Shown here: one piece after another, positions 1 to 6,707 of the stretch
How positions within the stretch are numbered: the stretch's first letter is position 1
How the letters are laid out: each line of letters starts with the position of its first letter
Notes under the pieces: model-generated
Databases searched by the model: none
What the model was told of the DNA's origin: nothing
The model's input: only the letters and a program-made list of their open reading frames with translations
Position numbers and translations under genes: made by a program
Assembly: GCA_964653235.1 (NCBI GenBank)
Contig: CAZZCP010000082.1
Location: 1 to 9,707, forward strand
DNA: 9,707 bases
Origin: CAZZCP01 sp964653235
GTDB lineage: Bacteria; Bdellovibrionota; Bdellovibrionia; Bdellovibrionales; UBA840
Reading direction: 5' to 3'

Positions 1-591
1 GCGATTTTGCTCTGTTCTTTGGCTGGAATTGCAATCATTGCCGAACGCGCAAGAGTTTTATGGGCAGCATCACAAGTAAGTAAACGAGATCTTTTAAATC
101 AAATTAGCTCTTATGTAGTGCAAGGCAATTTAGACAAAGCCATCTCGATTACTTCACAAATTCGCAGTCCATTAACGAATATCGTTCGCGCAGGCTTGGT
201 CTCTGTAGCCAATGGCAAAGATGCCGAAGACACGCAAACTGCAATGGATGCTGTTGCCTTAAGAGAAGTACCCATTATTGAAAAAAGAATCGGGCTTCTT
301 GCCACACTTTCAAATATGGCTACCTTGTTCGGACTACTTGGAACGGTCACAGGTTTGATCGGAGCCTTTGCCGCTGTGGGACAGTATCAAGGACAAGAAA
401 AAGCCAGCTTTCTTTCTGCTGCAATTGCCGAGGCGATGAATACCACTGCCTTTGGTTTGATTGTAGCCATTCCCCTCTTGGGAGCTTTTGGAGCTTTGAA
501 CTCATGGGCTGGAGACATTATCGATGACATACATGAATCGAGTGTTGCTACCTTGAACTTTATTCTCTCTAACCGCAATAAGATAGGCTGA
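1..591 (+). CDS. TolQ/ExbB/MotA-family proton channel subunit, 5' end cut off (AglR-like)
   Basis: The reading frame is open from the first base, so the gene starts upstream and only the last 196 codons are present. The visible part begins inside a first membrane helix, followed by a cytoplasmic helical region. It then has the family hallmark FGLLGTVTGLIGAF (about residues 110-123 counted from base 1) and the last helix around AEAMNTTAFGLIVAIPLL (about 143-160). These helices line the proton path in TolQ, ExbB and MotA. In this family the channel works in the inner membrane with ExbD/TolR subunits and turns proton flow into force on the envelope. Two such partner genes follow directly, the first 7 bp downstream. 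One channel plus two ExbD-type subunits is the arrangement of Myxococcus AglR-AglQ-AglS, the gliding motor. A Tol-Pal or ExbB-type transport role cannot be excluded. The family call is secure; the gliding assignment is an inference. Confidence 0.93.
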   Translation, partial: AILLCSLAGIAIIAERARVLWAASQVSKRDLLNQISSYVVQGNLDKAISITSQIRSPLTNIVRAGLVSVANGKDAEDTQTAMDAVALREVPIIEKRIGLLATLSNMATLFGLLGTVTGLIGAFAAVGQYQGQEKASFLSAAIAEAMNTTAFGLIVAIPLLGAFGALNSWAGDIIDDIHESSVATLNFILSNRNKIG

Positions 592-598
592 TTGCTTT

Positions 599-1024
599 AT
601 GGCAAAAAAGGTCAATGAAGAACTCAACCTATCTCCTTTTATCGACTTGTTTTCAACACTGGTGGTTTTTCTTATTTTAACCGCGGTATGGAATCAATTG
701 AGTTCTCTCAGTACCAATATTGAGAGTTCTACTTCGAGCGACTCCCCTCCTCCTCCCAAGAAGCAAGTCGAACTTGCCGTGACCCTGCTTCCCACCGAAG
801 TACAAATGATGGAGGACAAAAACATTCGTAAGATTGCCAATCGTGGCAAAGAACTCAATATGGAAGAAATCACTCGTATTTTGATTGAATGGAAGAGAAA
901 GTACCCAAAGAAAAATGATGTAGTGCTAAATACTCAAAACTCGATACCCTATGGCAATATGATACGGGTTTTTGATACCATGGTGGGGGCAGAATTTCCC
1001 GATGTAGGAGTCAACACCCAATAA
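599..1024 (+). CDS. ExbD/TolR-family motor subunit (first copy, AglQ-like)
   Basis: The protein has 141 residues: a short cytoplasmic N-terminus, one membrane helix (about residues 12-32), a proline- and serine-rich linker (about 43-55) and a small periplasmic domain. The helix carries the pattern SPFIDLFSTLVVFLI. Asp16 is in the place of the essential proton-carrying aspartate of ExbD, TolR and MotB. The periplasmic part has the family's ending, in which NSIPYGNMIRVFDTM resembles the ExbD/TolR motif 'pY..vv.vmd.'. The ATG lies 7 bp after the channel gene's stop, with a weak AGATAGG ribosome site about 11 bp upstream. The stop overlaps the next start (TAATG), which suggests translational coupling. 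It would bind the channel and couple proton flow to a periplasmic load. ExbD family membership is sure; equivalence to Myxococcus AglQ is inferred from gene order. Confidence 0.93.
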   Translation: MAKKVNEELNLSPFIDLFSTLVVFLILTAVWNQLSSLSTNIESSTSSDSPPPPKKQVELAVTLLPTEVQMMEDKNIRKIANRGKELNMEEITRILIEWKRKYPKKNDVVLNTQNSIPYGNMIRVFDTMVGAEFPDVGVNTQ

Positions 1025-1638
1025 TGGCAAGTGTAAGAGGAAACTACCGCAGAAGAATTCAAAAGCCAGGGAATCACATCACTCCTAAGTATGATCTATA
1101 CTTTTTGCGAAAAAGAAAATTTGGAGAGGATAAAAAAGAAGAAGATTTTCAGCTTCCACTAACTTCGATGATTGATATGTTTTCTATGCTCGTAATTTTT
1201 CTCATTATGAATTTTTCAAGTACCGGTGAAATCTTCTTTATTTCAAAGGGAGTAAAACTTCCCGAAACCAAATTTGCTGCCAACTTACAAAGCAAGCCCC
1301 TTTTGTCGATTTCAGGAGATAAAGTATTTTTAGATGCAAAAAATGTCGGCTCCAATCCACTCAGTTTAATTGAAGACGATCTAACCAATATGCCCCAGCT
1401 AAAAGATGCTTTAAGGCGAATTAAAGCATTTGAGCAAAGTGTAAACCCCAATAAGCCATTCAAAGGCGAAGTAAACGTTCAAGCTGATGAGAAGACGCAA
1501 ATTGTGTATATAAAACGAGTGATGAACACATTGATTTCTGAGGGCTGGACTGGAATCAATTTCGCCACTCGATCATCAGGAAGTGCAGGCGGAAGTCTTT
1601 TAGATCAAGCAGAACAAGAAGAAGAAGAATTTCAGTAA
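1024..1638 (+). CDS. ExbD/TolR-family motor subunit (second copy, AglS-like) with basic N-terminal extension
   Basis: The protein has 204 residues. It differs from its neighbour by a basic cytoplasmic extension of about 40 residues before the single membrane helix (about 46-64). The helix contains PLTSMIDMFSMLVIFLI, with Asp51 as the expected proton-carrying residue. A periplasmic ExbD-type domain follows (about 75-183), then an acidic tail (EQEEEEFQ). The start overlaps the previous stop by one base. A good GTAGGAG ribosome site lies inside the previous gene, 13 bp before the ATG. Its stop codon (1636-1638) touches the stop codon of the opposing gene at 1639, so the operon ends with no intergenic space and no visible terminator on this strand. 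Two non-identical ExbD subunits beside one channel subunit is typical of the AglRQS gliding motor. The substrate or load cannot be read from the sequence. Confidence 0.92.
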   Translation: MASVRGNYRRRIQKPGNHITPKYDLYFLRKRKFGEDKKEEDFQLPLTSMIDMFSMLVIFLIMNFSSTGEIFFISKGVKLPETKFAANLQSKPLLSISGDKVFLDAKNVGSNPLSLIEDDLTNMPQLKDALRRIKAFEQSVNPNKPFKGEVNVQADEKTQIVYIKRVMNTLISEGWTGINFATRSSGSAGGSLLDQAEQEEEEFQ

Positions 1639-1908
1639 TTATTTTGGCTGCTTTGCTACAGGTTCAGGTAGTTCTTCAATTATTTCTTTTCTATAGTCAG
1701 TGCGAAATTTCACGTAGTTCTTAAGAGTCAATCTTTGCCTGCCAATTAAATTCAGACGACCGTCATTCAAAAGCTCCCCTTTAACGTCTAGATCTTCAAG
1801 ATCAAGTCGTTTTCTTTGTTGAGCATGGCTTGAGTGAACAAGAAACAAAGTTAAAAAGAGAAATAAAATACCTATAGACCAAATGTTTTTTAAGATTTTA
1901 GAACTCAT
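1639..1908 (-). CDS. Small exported protein of unknown function, convergent with the motor operon
   Basis: I chose the ATG at 1908, giving 89 residues, because it starts a normal signal peptide: a basic N-region with three lysines, a hydrophobic core (about 11-24), and SHA before a likely cut near residue 29. A longer form starting at TTG 1965 would read through a terminator hairpin and is unlikely. The mature part is about 60 residues, highly charged, with DLEDLDVKGELLNDGRL (about 36-52) and an acidic, proline-containing tail. There are no cysteines, so it is soluble or partner-bound in the periplasm rather than a lipoprotein. I do not recognise a named family. It lies between the vWA lipoprotein gene (same strand, upstream) and the motor operon, so it may be an accessory periplasmic part of the same apparatus. 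No strong ribosome site is visible. Confidence 0.75.
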   Translation of the reverse strand: MSSKILKNIWSIGILFLFLTLFLVHSSHAQQRKRLDLEDLDVKGELLNDGRLNLIGRQRLTLKNYVKFRTDYRKEIIEELPEPVAKQPK

Positions 1909-1920
1909 CACTAAAATTTT

Positions 1921-1950
1921 ATAAAAAAACAGCAGGATTGTCCATCCTGC
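1921..1950 (-). terminator. Rho-independent terminator downstream of the vWA lipoprotein gene
   Basis: Read on the minus strand, GCAGGAT pairs perfectly with ATCCTGC around a 5-base loop (1932-1950). The hairpin is followed by TG and seven Ts (1923-1929). This is a textbook intrinsic terminator. It lies 32 bp after the lipoprotein stop and about 13 bp before the ATG of the small downstream gene. That gene must therefore rely on readthrough, or on a promoter overlapping the hairpin. Confidence 0.85.
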
Positions 1951-1982
1951 CGTAGGGGGGTTCAATTGAATCTGGTCTTGGT

Positions 1983-3575
1983 CTATCTACTAATAGGTAC
2001 AACATAAGAAGAGAAGACATCATCTCGCACTTTCAGTCCAAAGACTTCATCTTCTTTTCGATTGTCAGCCATTAGCTTTTGAAAGCTATACTTTAAGACT
2101 CCAGGACCATTTTTGTCAGATTGAGGAGTTTGAATGTAGTAAAGATAAACAACATTTTCACCAGCAGCATGCTCAAGTCCTGGAAGAGTATCCTCTGCTC
2201 TTACTTCAAGAGTTGTAAACAGCTCAAGAACAGTTTGCGAAAAGCTGTAGCAAGACTTTCCGCCCTCAATTCCAGTGGGAAAGACCCGCATATCATATCT
2301 TACCGCTTGCGGATCATAGATTAGAGGATTTCTGTGTTCTGAAATTTGAGTCCCCGCATCTTCTTCTTCAAAATCAAAGCTCAAACTCACATTCTGATCA
2401 TCATTGGCAGAACCTTTGTCTTTAAAAGTGTAGATTTCAATTCCATCCAAGTAGCCATCCAAATCTGTATCGGGATTCAAAGGGTCACCATTAAACCGAT
2501 CAGTACCACTGGGTCTTTGGTTTTTCAAATGAGCTTCTTCACACTTTGTCAGCATATCAAAGTCTTTATCTTCTCGATCTTCACATGGGTTCAGCACTTC
2601 ACCGAATACCAAATATCGCCAAACAAAATAGTCACCATAACCCTTTAACGGACCTTCGCTCAGACTAAATCTTTTGGCTGGGTCTAAGCGATCAATTCCT
2701 AACTCGGCAAGTTCTGGCCCATATTGCTGAGAAATCTGTCTTTCATCTATATCACAAAGACCATCGGCATCAGAGTCTACGCCAACATCACCATTCAAAC
2801 AGAAACCAGCATTCAAGTTATAGGTTAACATCTTTTTCATGCCCCAAGGCTCTTTGGTGGGCTTTACAACCAATTCATTAAAGTCGAGCTCATCGGTGTT
2901 GTTAAAGTTCACAAATTTTCCGCCGCCTTCATCTGCCATACCTTCAAGAATGCTCGTTGCGGTTCCACTGTTTGGGCCATAGTAAGCTGTACTAACAAAG
3001 ATTCTTCCTGGTCGAAGAGAGACTATATCTCGCACCGAGCTGCGAATGGTTGCAATATCATTTGTATCGGTAGGAACACCATCAGATACAAAAAATACCA
3101 TATAAACTGAATCCTCATCTAAGTTCTCTTCTATATCTGATCGAATCGCTTCGCGAGTCACACCCAAAGTCGAAAGATAAGGAGTGGACCCTGCATCTGG
3201 GCCACGCAAACGTGAGATTGCATCTCGAAATATCGGTTCATCTTGAGTAAAGTATGGGTTTTGAATGTAAGCTTGAGGATTACTATTATAAAAAGCAATC
3301 ATTCCCCACTTAAAGAAATCTTCATGTAGGTTGTCATTATAAAACTTTTCTATATTGTTCGCTCTCTTCGTAGCTCCGGGGTCGGTTTCATTGTTAGAAC
3401 CAGACTTGTCCATAACAAACAGAAATTTTGTGTATCTCTCAATATCTTCTGGTGGGCTAATGCAAAAATCTCCTGCTGATTTTGAGTTGATCTCTGGCTC
3501 CTCAGGTGGTCTTAAGTTGATATCCGAGCATGCACTCACTATAAAAAGAATTGAAATGAGTATGGACAATTTCAT
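1983..3575 (-). CDS. Lipoprotein with von Willebrand factor A domain and calcium-binding aspartate repeats (CglB/CglD-like)
   Basis: The protein has 530 residues. A lipoprotein signal peptide ends in VSA-Cys16, so it should be lipid-anchored, probably in the outer membrane because Ser17 and Asp18 do not give the classic Asp+2 retention signal. A vWA domain spans about 48-240 with a full metal-ion-dependent adhesion site: DKSGS (Asp56, Ser58, Ser60), a threonine near 131 and Asp165 in VSDG. Further on are DxDxDG motifs like thrombospondin type-3 repeats: DSDADGLCDIDE (267-278), a degenerate copy at 336-347, and DTDLDGYLDGIE (369-380). Cysteines cluster near these repeats (Cys259, 274, 331, 345). 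Start choice is supported by GGGGGA five bases upstream of the ATG. CglB and CglD of Myxococcus are vWA-type lipoproteins of the gliding machinery, and this gene sits beside an AglRQS-like operon. The vWA lipoprotein call is firm; an adhesin role in gliding is inferred. Confidence 0.92.
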   Translation of the reverse strand: MKLSILISILFIVSACSDINLRPPEEPEINSKSAGDFCISPPEDIERYTKFLFVMDKSGSNNETDPGATKRANNIEKFYNDNLHEDFFKWGMIAFYNSNPQAYIQNPYFTQDEPIFRDAISRLRGPDAGSTPYLSTLGVTREAIRSDIEENLDEDSVYMVFFVSDGVPTDTNDIATIRSSVRDIVSLRPGRIFVSTAYYGPNSGTATSILEGMADEGGGKFVNFNNTDELDFNELVVKPTKEPWGMKKMLTYNLNAGFCLNGDVGVDSDADGLCDIDERQISQQYGPELAELGIDRLDPAKRFSLSEGPLKGYGDYFVWRYLVFGEVLNPCEDREDKDFDMLTKCEEAHLKNQRPSGTDRFNGDPLNPDTDLDGYLDGIEIYTFKDKGSANDDQNVSLSFDFEEEDAGTQISEHRNPLIYDPQAVRYDMRVFPTGIEGGKSCYSFSQTVLELFTTLEVRAEDTLPGLEHAAGENVVYLYYIQTPQSDKNGPGVLKYSFQKLMADNRKEDEVFGLKVRDDVFSSYVVPISR

Positions 3576-3587
3576 TGGCTTCCCCCA

Positions 3588-3605
3588 TTGCTTTTATAAA
3601 AGCAA
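3588..3605. repeat. Perfect 18-bp palindrome in front of the vWA lipoprotein gene
   Basis: TTGCTTTTATAAAAGCAA is its own reverse complement and lies 12 bp upstream of the lipoprotein ATG. It contains the candidate -10 box of the gene. It could be an operator for a dimeric regulator, or a chance AT-rich palindrome. Confidence 0.45.
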
Positions 3606-3622
3606 GACTAAGGCCAATGTAA
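3593..3622 (-). promoter_or_regulatory. Weak candidate sigma-70-type promoter for the vWA lipoprotein gene
   Basis: On the minus strand, TTACAT (3617-3622) and TATAAA (3593-3598) are 18 bp apart, a fair match to -35 and -10 boxes. A start of transcription near 3586 would give a very short leader that begins at the ribosome site, which makes the call uncertain. The -10 box lies inside the 18-bp palindrome. Confidence 0.3.
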
Positions 3623-3627
3623 GAAAA

Positions 3628-3722
3628 CTCGACAGTTTTAAAAATCTAAGAAAATCATTTACTTAGAAGAAAATACGAAAACAAAACTTACAAATTTATG
3701 ACTAGACTTTTGAACTGTCGAG
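3628..3722. repeat. 95-bp inverted-repeat structure in the gap between cca and the vWA lipoprotein gene
   Basis: CTCGACAGTT (3628-3637) and AACTGTCGAG (3713-3722) are perfect inverted partners about 75 bp apart. The similarity continues inwards with one gap (AAAA-TCTA on each arm). Inside, TCTAAG (3645-3650) pairs with CTTAGA (3662-3667). The element occupies the middle of the 266-bp gap between the cca stop and the lipoprotein start. The rest of that gap, 3723-3841, is AT-rich and shows nothing I can name, including no clear cca terminator. The structure could be a leader RNA, a paired operator or a small repeat element. Confidence 0.5.
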
Positions 3723-3841
3723 AAAGACAACAATTTTAAATAAAATAAAATGATAAATTCTGTTTCATAACAAAACAAAAAACAAAGCCACTGCCCCAAT
3801 ATCATGTTGTGTGAATAAAAGTGCAATGCATAAAATTTATT

Positions 3842-5017
3842 TTATTGTTCAAGTTCTATTCGTTTTAATATCTTAAGTACTTTCTCTTTGGTTTTAAGAT
3901 TGAGATTGATCTGAAGCTCATAGGCTTTCTCTAAATTGCTTGAGATCTCACTGCCTTTTAAACCAAGTTGAAGAAGATCTTGAGCTTTCACCAAAGCCTC
4001 AGGAGGAGAATAGACAGCGCTACTTCCCCTTGATTGACGAAGCAATGAAAGCGAAAACACCTGAAAATGCGCTGGGTACTTTTCATAGATTGCCAATAGA
4101 TCAGGATAGATCATAAGCGCCCTATGACATGCGTACAAATTGTCTGCTGTCTTGAGCATCTCAAAGCCTTTCTTTAGTGACTCGATTTCTTGGTATTCTT
4201 TTTTGGAGAGCCTCCAGAATCGAGCCTTTTTCCAATTCATACAATCAGACAAAGCATAGGGGCTAAAAAAAGCTATCACCGATGGCAGATCTGTATATTT
4301 TAGAAAGCTTTTGTTTAAGTATAAGCTTCTTGCAAACAGCAATTCATCTAAGCCAAATGACTGAAATCGAGATAGCGCAGCCATTCGGTTCTCACCTTTT
4401 AACAGCTTTCTTATCTCTTCCATCACTCTTTCTCTCGAAATCTGAAGCAATAGATCTTTGTGCTCATAAAGGGCTCTCTCTGTTTCGCTTTCAAATTCAA
4501 AACCCAACTGACTGTGAAATCGAAGACCACGCAAGATTCGCAAGGCATCTTCTTGCACCCGATCATGGGCATTGCCTACAAATCTTAAAAGAGAGCGTTT
4601 TAAATCCTCTCTGCCCCCAACATAATCAATGATTTCATCTTTTCTAAGATCATAAAAAAGAGCATTCACACTAAAGTCTCGTCGAATTGCATCCTCTTTT
4701 TCATCGCAGAATTCAATTTGATCTGGATGTCGATAGTCTGTGTAGCCCACTTCTTTTCGAAAACGTGTGAGCTCAAAAAGGCTTCCATCAATTTTGACCA
4801 TTGCCGTACCAAAATCTTGTGCATGCAAAAGAGTGTCTGGAAAGATTTTCGCAACTTCCTGCGGACTGGCACTGGTAGCAAGATCAAAGTCTTTGGGGAC
4901 TTTAAACCGAAGAGCATCTCGTACCGCCCCTCCAACAAGATATAGTTTGTGAGCTTTGAGTTTCTCGTGAAGATATTGTAATTTTGGCCAATCGGGATGA
5001 CTTTTTAATACTTTCAC
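3842..5017 (-). CDS. cca: tRNA nucleotidyltransferase, CCA-adding enzyme type (poly(A) polymerase class II family)
   Basis: The protein has 391 residues. The nucleotidyltransferase head shows LVGGAVRD (27-34), the metal-binding pair DFD (Asp43, Asp45), RRDFSVNAL (112-120) and the adjoining EDALRILRGLRF (156-167). These are the ordered motifs of bacterial class II CCA-adding enzymes and poly(A) polymerases. A helical C-terminal half follows without an HD phosphohydrolase domain. The enzyme would add or repair the CCA end of tRNAs using CTP and ATP in the cytoplasm. Length fits the CCA or A-adding branch; without alignment I cannot exclude a poly(A) polymerase or an A-only enzyme. The start is GTG at 5017 with no clear ribosome site. 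It is transcribed away from queG, with only 14 bp between the two start codons. Confidence 0.85.
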   Translation of the reverse strand: MKVLKSHPDWPKLQYLHEKLKAHKLYLVGGAVRDALRFKVPKDFDLATSASPQEVAKIFPDTLLHAQDFGTAMVKIDGSLFELTRFRKEVGYTDYRHPDQIEFCDEKEDAIRRDFSVNALFYDLRKDEIIDYVGGREDLKRSLLRFVGNAHDRVQEDALRILRGLRFHSQLGFEFESETERALYEHKDLLLQISRERVMEEIRKLLKGENRMAALSRFQSFGLDELLFARSLYLNKSFLKYTDLPSVIAFFSPYALSDCMNWKKARFWRLSKKEYQEIESLKKGFEMLKTADNLYACHRALMIYPDLLAIYEKYPAHFQVFSLSLLRQSRGSSAVYSPPEALVKAQDLLQLGLKGSEISSNLEKAYELQINLNLKTKEKVLKILKRIELEQ

Positions 5018-5031
5018 AGTTTAAGTTTGCT

Positions 5032-6051
5032 ATGAATCCAGTGGAAGAAAAACTAAAAAAAGAACTTCAGAAAATCACCTCTCTGGATTTTGGTTTTGCC
5101 CGCCTACAAAAGCCGATCAGCTTAGAAATCTATCGCCAATGGATCAAAGACAATAAATATGCAGATATGAATTATCTTAAAGAACATATAGATACTAGAG
5201 AGCATCCTCAGAAACTCCTTCCAAGAGCAAAAAGTGCCATCGTTTTTAGACAGTTTTACTACCCTCATGAAGAAGCATCTGATGCCATACCGAAACAGCT
5301 TAAGGTCGCAAAGTATGCACAAGGAAAAGATTATCACCATTGGTTTAAAGAAAAACTTCAAGTCATTGCCAACAAATTGCAAGCTATCTATAAAGAAAAA
5401 GAATTTTTATGTTTCACAGATTCTTCGCCAATACTTGAAAGAGATTTAGGCTATCGTGCTGGACTAGGCTGGTTTGGTAAAAACACCTGTTTGATCGACC
5501 AAAAAAAAGGAAGTTTGTTCTTCTTAGGCGAGATTTTTACTGACCTTGATATAGACAATTCAGAACTCCATCCCGATCGATGTGGTAGCTGCACTCGCTG
5601 CATTGATGCCTGTCCCACAGGAGCTTTGAAAGAAAAAGATCTGGACGCCAACCTCTGTATCTCTTACTGGACCATTGAAGCTAAAAAAGAACTGCCTAAG
5701 GATTTGAATTTCAACTCATGGTTTTTTGGTTGCGATATTTGCCAAGACGTATGCCCATGGAATCTTAAAATTCACCCAGATCTCAAAGAAAGTCCAACTC
5801 AAAACCGAAACCAATTGATTCAAGAACTACTTGAAATTCTCAATTCAAGTAACAAACAGCTCGAAAAAAGATTCTTAGGTACCGCTTTAAGTAGAGCGAG
5901 ACCAAAGCATCTAAAACAAAACGCGATGAAAGTCGCTATTGAACAAGATCTCACTGAGTGTCTTGAAGCGATTCGAAACTACCAAAATTCAGAAGATGAA
6001 AAATTGAGAAATTTTGCCACTTATGCTCTCCATCAATTAGAGAGAGTTTAG
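5032..6051 (+). CDS. queG: Epoxyqueuosine reductase QueG
   Basis: The protein has 339 residues, near the usual size for QueG. It catalyses the last step of queuosine synthesis, reducing epoxyqueuosine in tRNA with cobalamin and two [4Fe-4S] clusters. The cobalamin-binding N-terminal half has FTDSSPILERD (Asp130 is the likely proton donor) and AGLGWFGKNT (143-152). The ferredoxin-like part carries CGSCTRCIDACP (Cys184, 187, 190, 194) and CDICQDVCP (Cys234, 237, 241), with Cys209 between, so all eight cluster cysteines are present. I start it at ATG 5032; an upstream TTG at 4984 would overlap cca and add a non-family extension. No strong ribosome site is seen. The divergent gene is another tRNA-processing enzyme, so the pair makes functional sense. 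No convincing terminator is seen in 6052-6136. Confidence 0.95.
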   Translation: MNPVEEKLKKELQKITSLDFGFARLQKPISLEIYRQWIKDNKYADMNYLKEHIDTREHPQKLLPRAKSAIVFRQFYYPHEEASDAIPKQLKVAKYAQGKDYHHWFKEKLQVIANKLQAIYKEKEFLCFTDSSPILERDLGYRAGLGWFGKNTCLIDQKKGSLFFLGEIFTDLDIDNSELHPDRCGSCTRCIDACPTGALKEKDLDANLCISYWTIEAKKELPKDLNFNSWFFGCDICQDVCPWNLKIHPDLKESPTQNRNQLIQELLEILNSSNKQLEKRFLGTALSRARPKHLKQNAMKVAIEQDLTECLEAIRNYQNSEDEKLRNFATYALHQLERV

Positions 6052-6136
6052 GTTTTATCCTCATTATGAGAGCTTCAGATCAAGTTCATTTAAGATAGGC
6101 TAAAGGCAGAATAAAATATAAAAACCTTAACAAGAG

Positions 6137-6673
6137 CTAGCCAATGCCGAGTGATTTCATCAACTCATCCAGCTTAGCCTGCTCTGGGTTAACATCTTTT
6201 GCTAAATCATCTGTTTCTTTTCTATCTGCGGCTGTCTCTACACTGGATCTTAGACCCGCTTTGAACTTTTCATTGATCCATTTCAAACGATCTAGAAAAG
6301 TTACCGTTGCAACTTCTTTAACACCTGTTTCGTTAGAGGTACCCAATCTATTAACGATATCTTCCATCATTTCGGTTGCGTCGATCAAAAAAGCGACAAT
6401 GATCGCGAAGAACTCTTTGTCTTTCACAACTTGTGAACCCTTATATCCTACAATCTTACAAAGTTCACTATAGTCTCCGACTTGTTTTACCGATTGATTT
6501 TGATTGAGCATATAGACATTTTTAGCCCCACCCATAATTCGATCAATTTGTTGACCGAACTTTTCGAGCTCTTTTCCACGACTTGGGTCTTCTTCAATCT
6601 CTTCGAGAAGATCAAGATTCGACTCAATCAAAGCTAAAGACTCTTCCTTAAAATCTTGCAAAATTTCATCCAT
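6137..6673 (-). CDS. Histidine-free Hpt-like helical protein
   Basis: The protein has 178 residues, is mostly helical and acidic, and has no signal peptide or membrane segment. The N-terminus (MDEILQDFKEESLALIESNLDLLEEIE) resembles the first helix of CheA-type histidine phosphotransfer domains ('F..Es.e.l..le..L..le'). In the second helix the usual H-(T/S)-(L/I)-K-G-(S)-A pattern appears as DRIMGGA (44-50), so the phospho-accepting histidine would be Asp44 and the lysine Met47. There is no histidine anywhere in the protein, so it cannot be a phospho-histidine carrier. A middle segment (about 68-115) with a hydrophobic helix and a low-complexity charged C-terminus follow. A ribosome site TAGGG lies 7 bp before the ATG. 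It is divergent from the HD-GYP-like gene with 34 bp between starts, so the two are probably co-regulated. Function unknown; a docking or inhibitor role in signalling is inferred. Confidence 0.8.
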   Translation of the reverse strand: MDEILQDFKEESLALIESNLDLLEEIEEDPSRGKELEKFGQQIDRIMGGAKNVYMLNQNQSVKQVGDYSELCKIVGYKGSQVVKDKEFFAIIVAFLIDATEMMEDIVNRLGTSNETGVKEVATVTFLDRLKWINEKFKAGLRSSVETAADRKETDDLAKDVNPEQAKLDELMKSLGIG

Positions 6674-6707
6674 ATACTTACCCTATTTAAAAAGGAATTT
6701 CTTGGCA
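6674..6707. promoter_or_regulatory. Shared 34-bp divergent start region with ribosome sites for both genes
   Basis: The minus-strand gene has TAGGG at 6681-6685, 7 bp from its ATG. The plus-strand gene has AAAGGA at 6691-6696, 11 bp from ATG 6708 but only 5 bp from an in-frame TTG at 6702. ATG 6708 is preferred for the codon, yet TTG 6702 (two residues longer) remains possible from spacing. There is no room for full promoters, so these must lie inside the opposing coding regions. Confidence 0.6.

Noticed and set aside
1909..1965. N-terminal extension of the small exported protein to TTG 1965
   Set aside because: It would translate through the terminator hairpin and push the signal peptide inward; the ATG at 1908 gives a normal signal peptide.
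2121..2648. Plus-strand open frames antisense to the vWA lipoprotein gene
   Set aside because: They are shadows of the lipoprotein reading frame, with no ribosome sites, no recognisable domains and atypical composition.
4984..5031. QueG start at TTG 4984
   Set aside because: It would overlap the cca coding region and add 16 residues with no family counterpart; ATG 5032 is the natural start.
6052..6136. Terminator between queG and the Hpt-like gene
   Set aside because: The only dyad, CTCATTATGAG, is too short with too small a loop and has no T-run.
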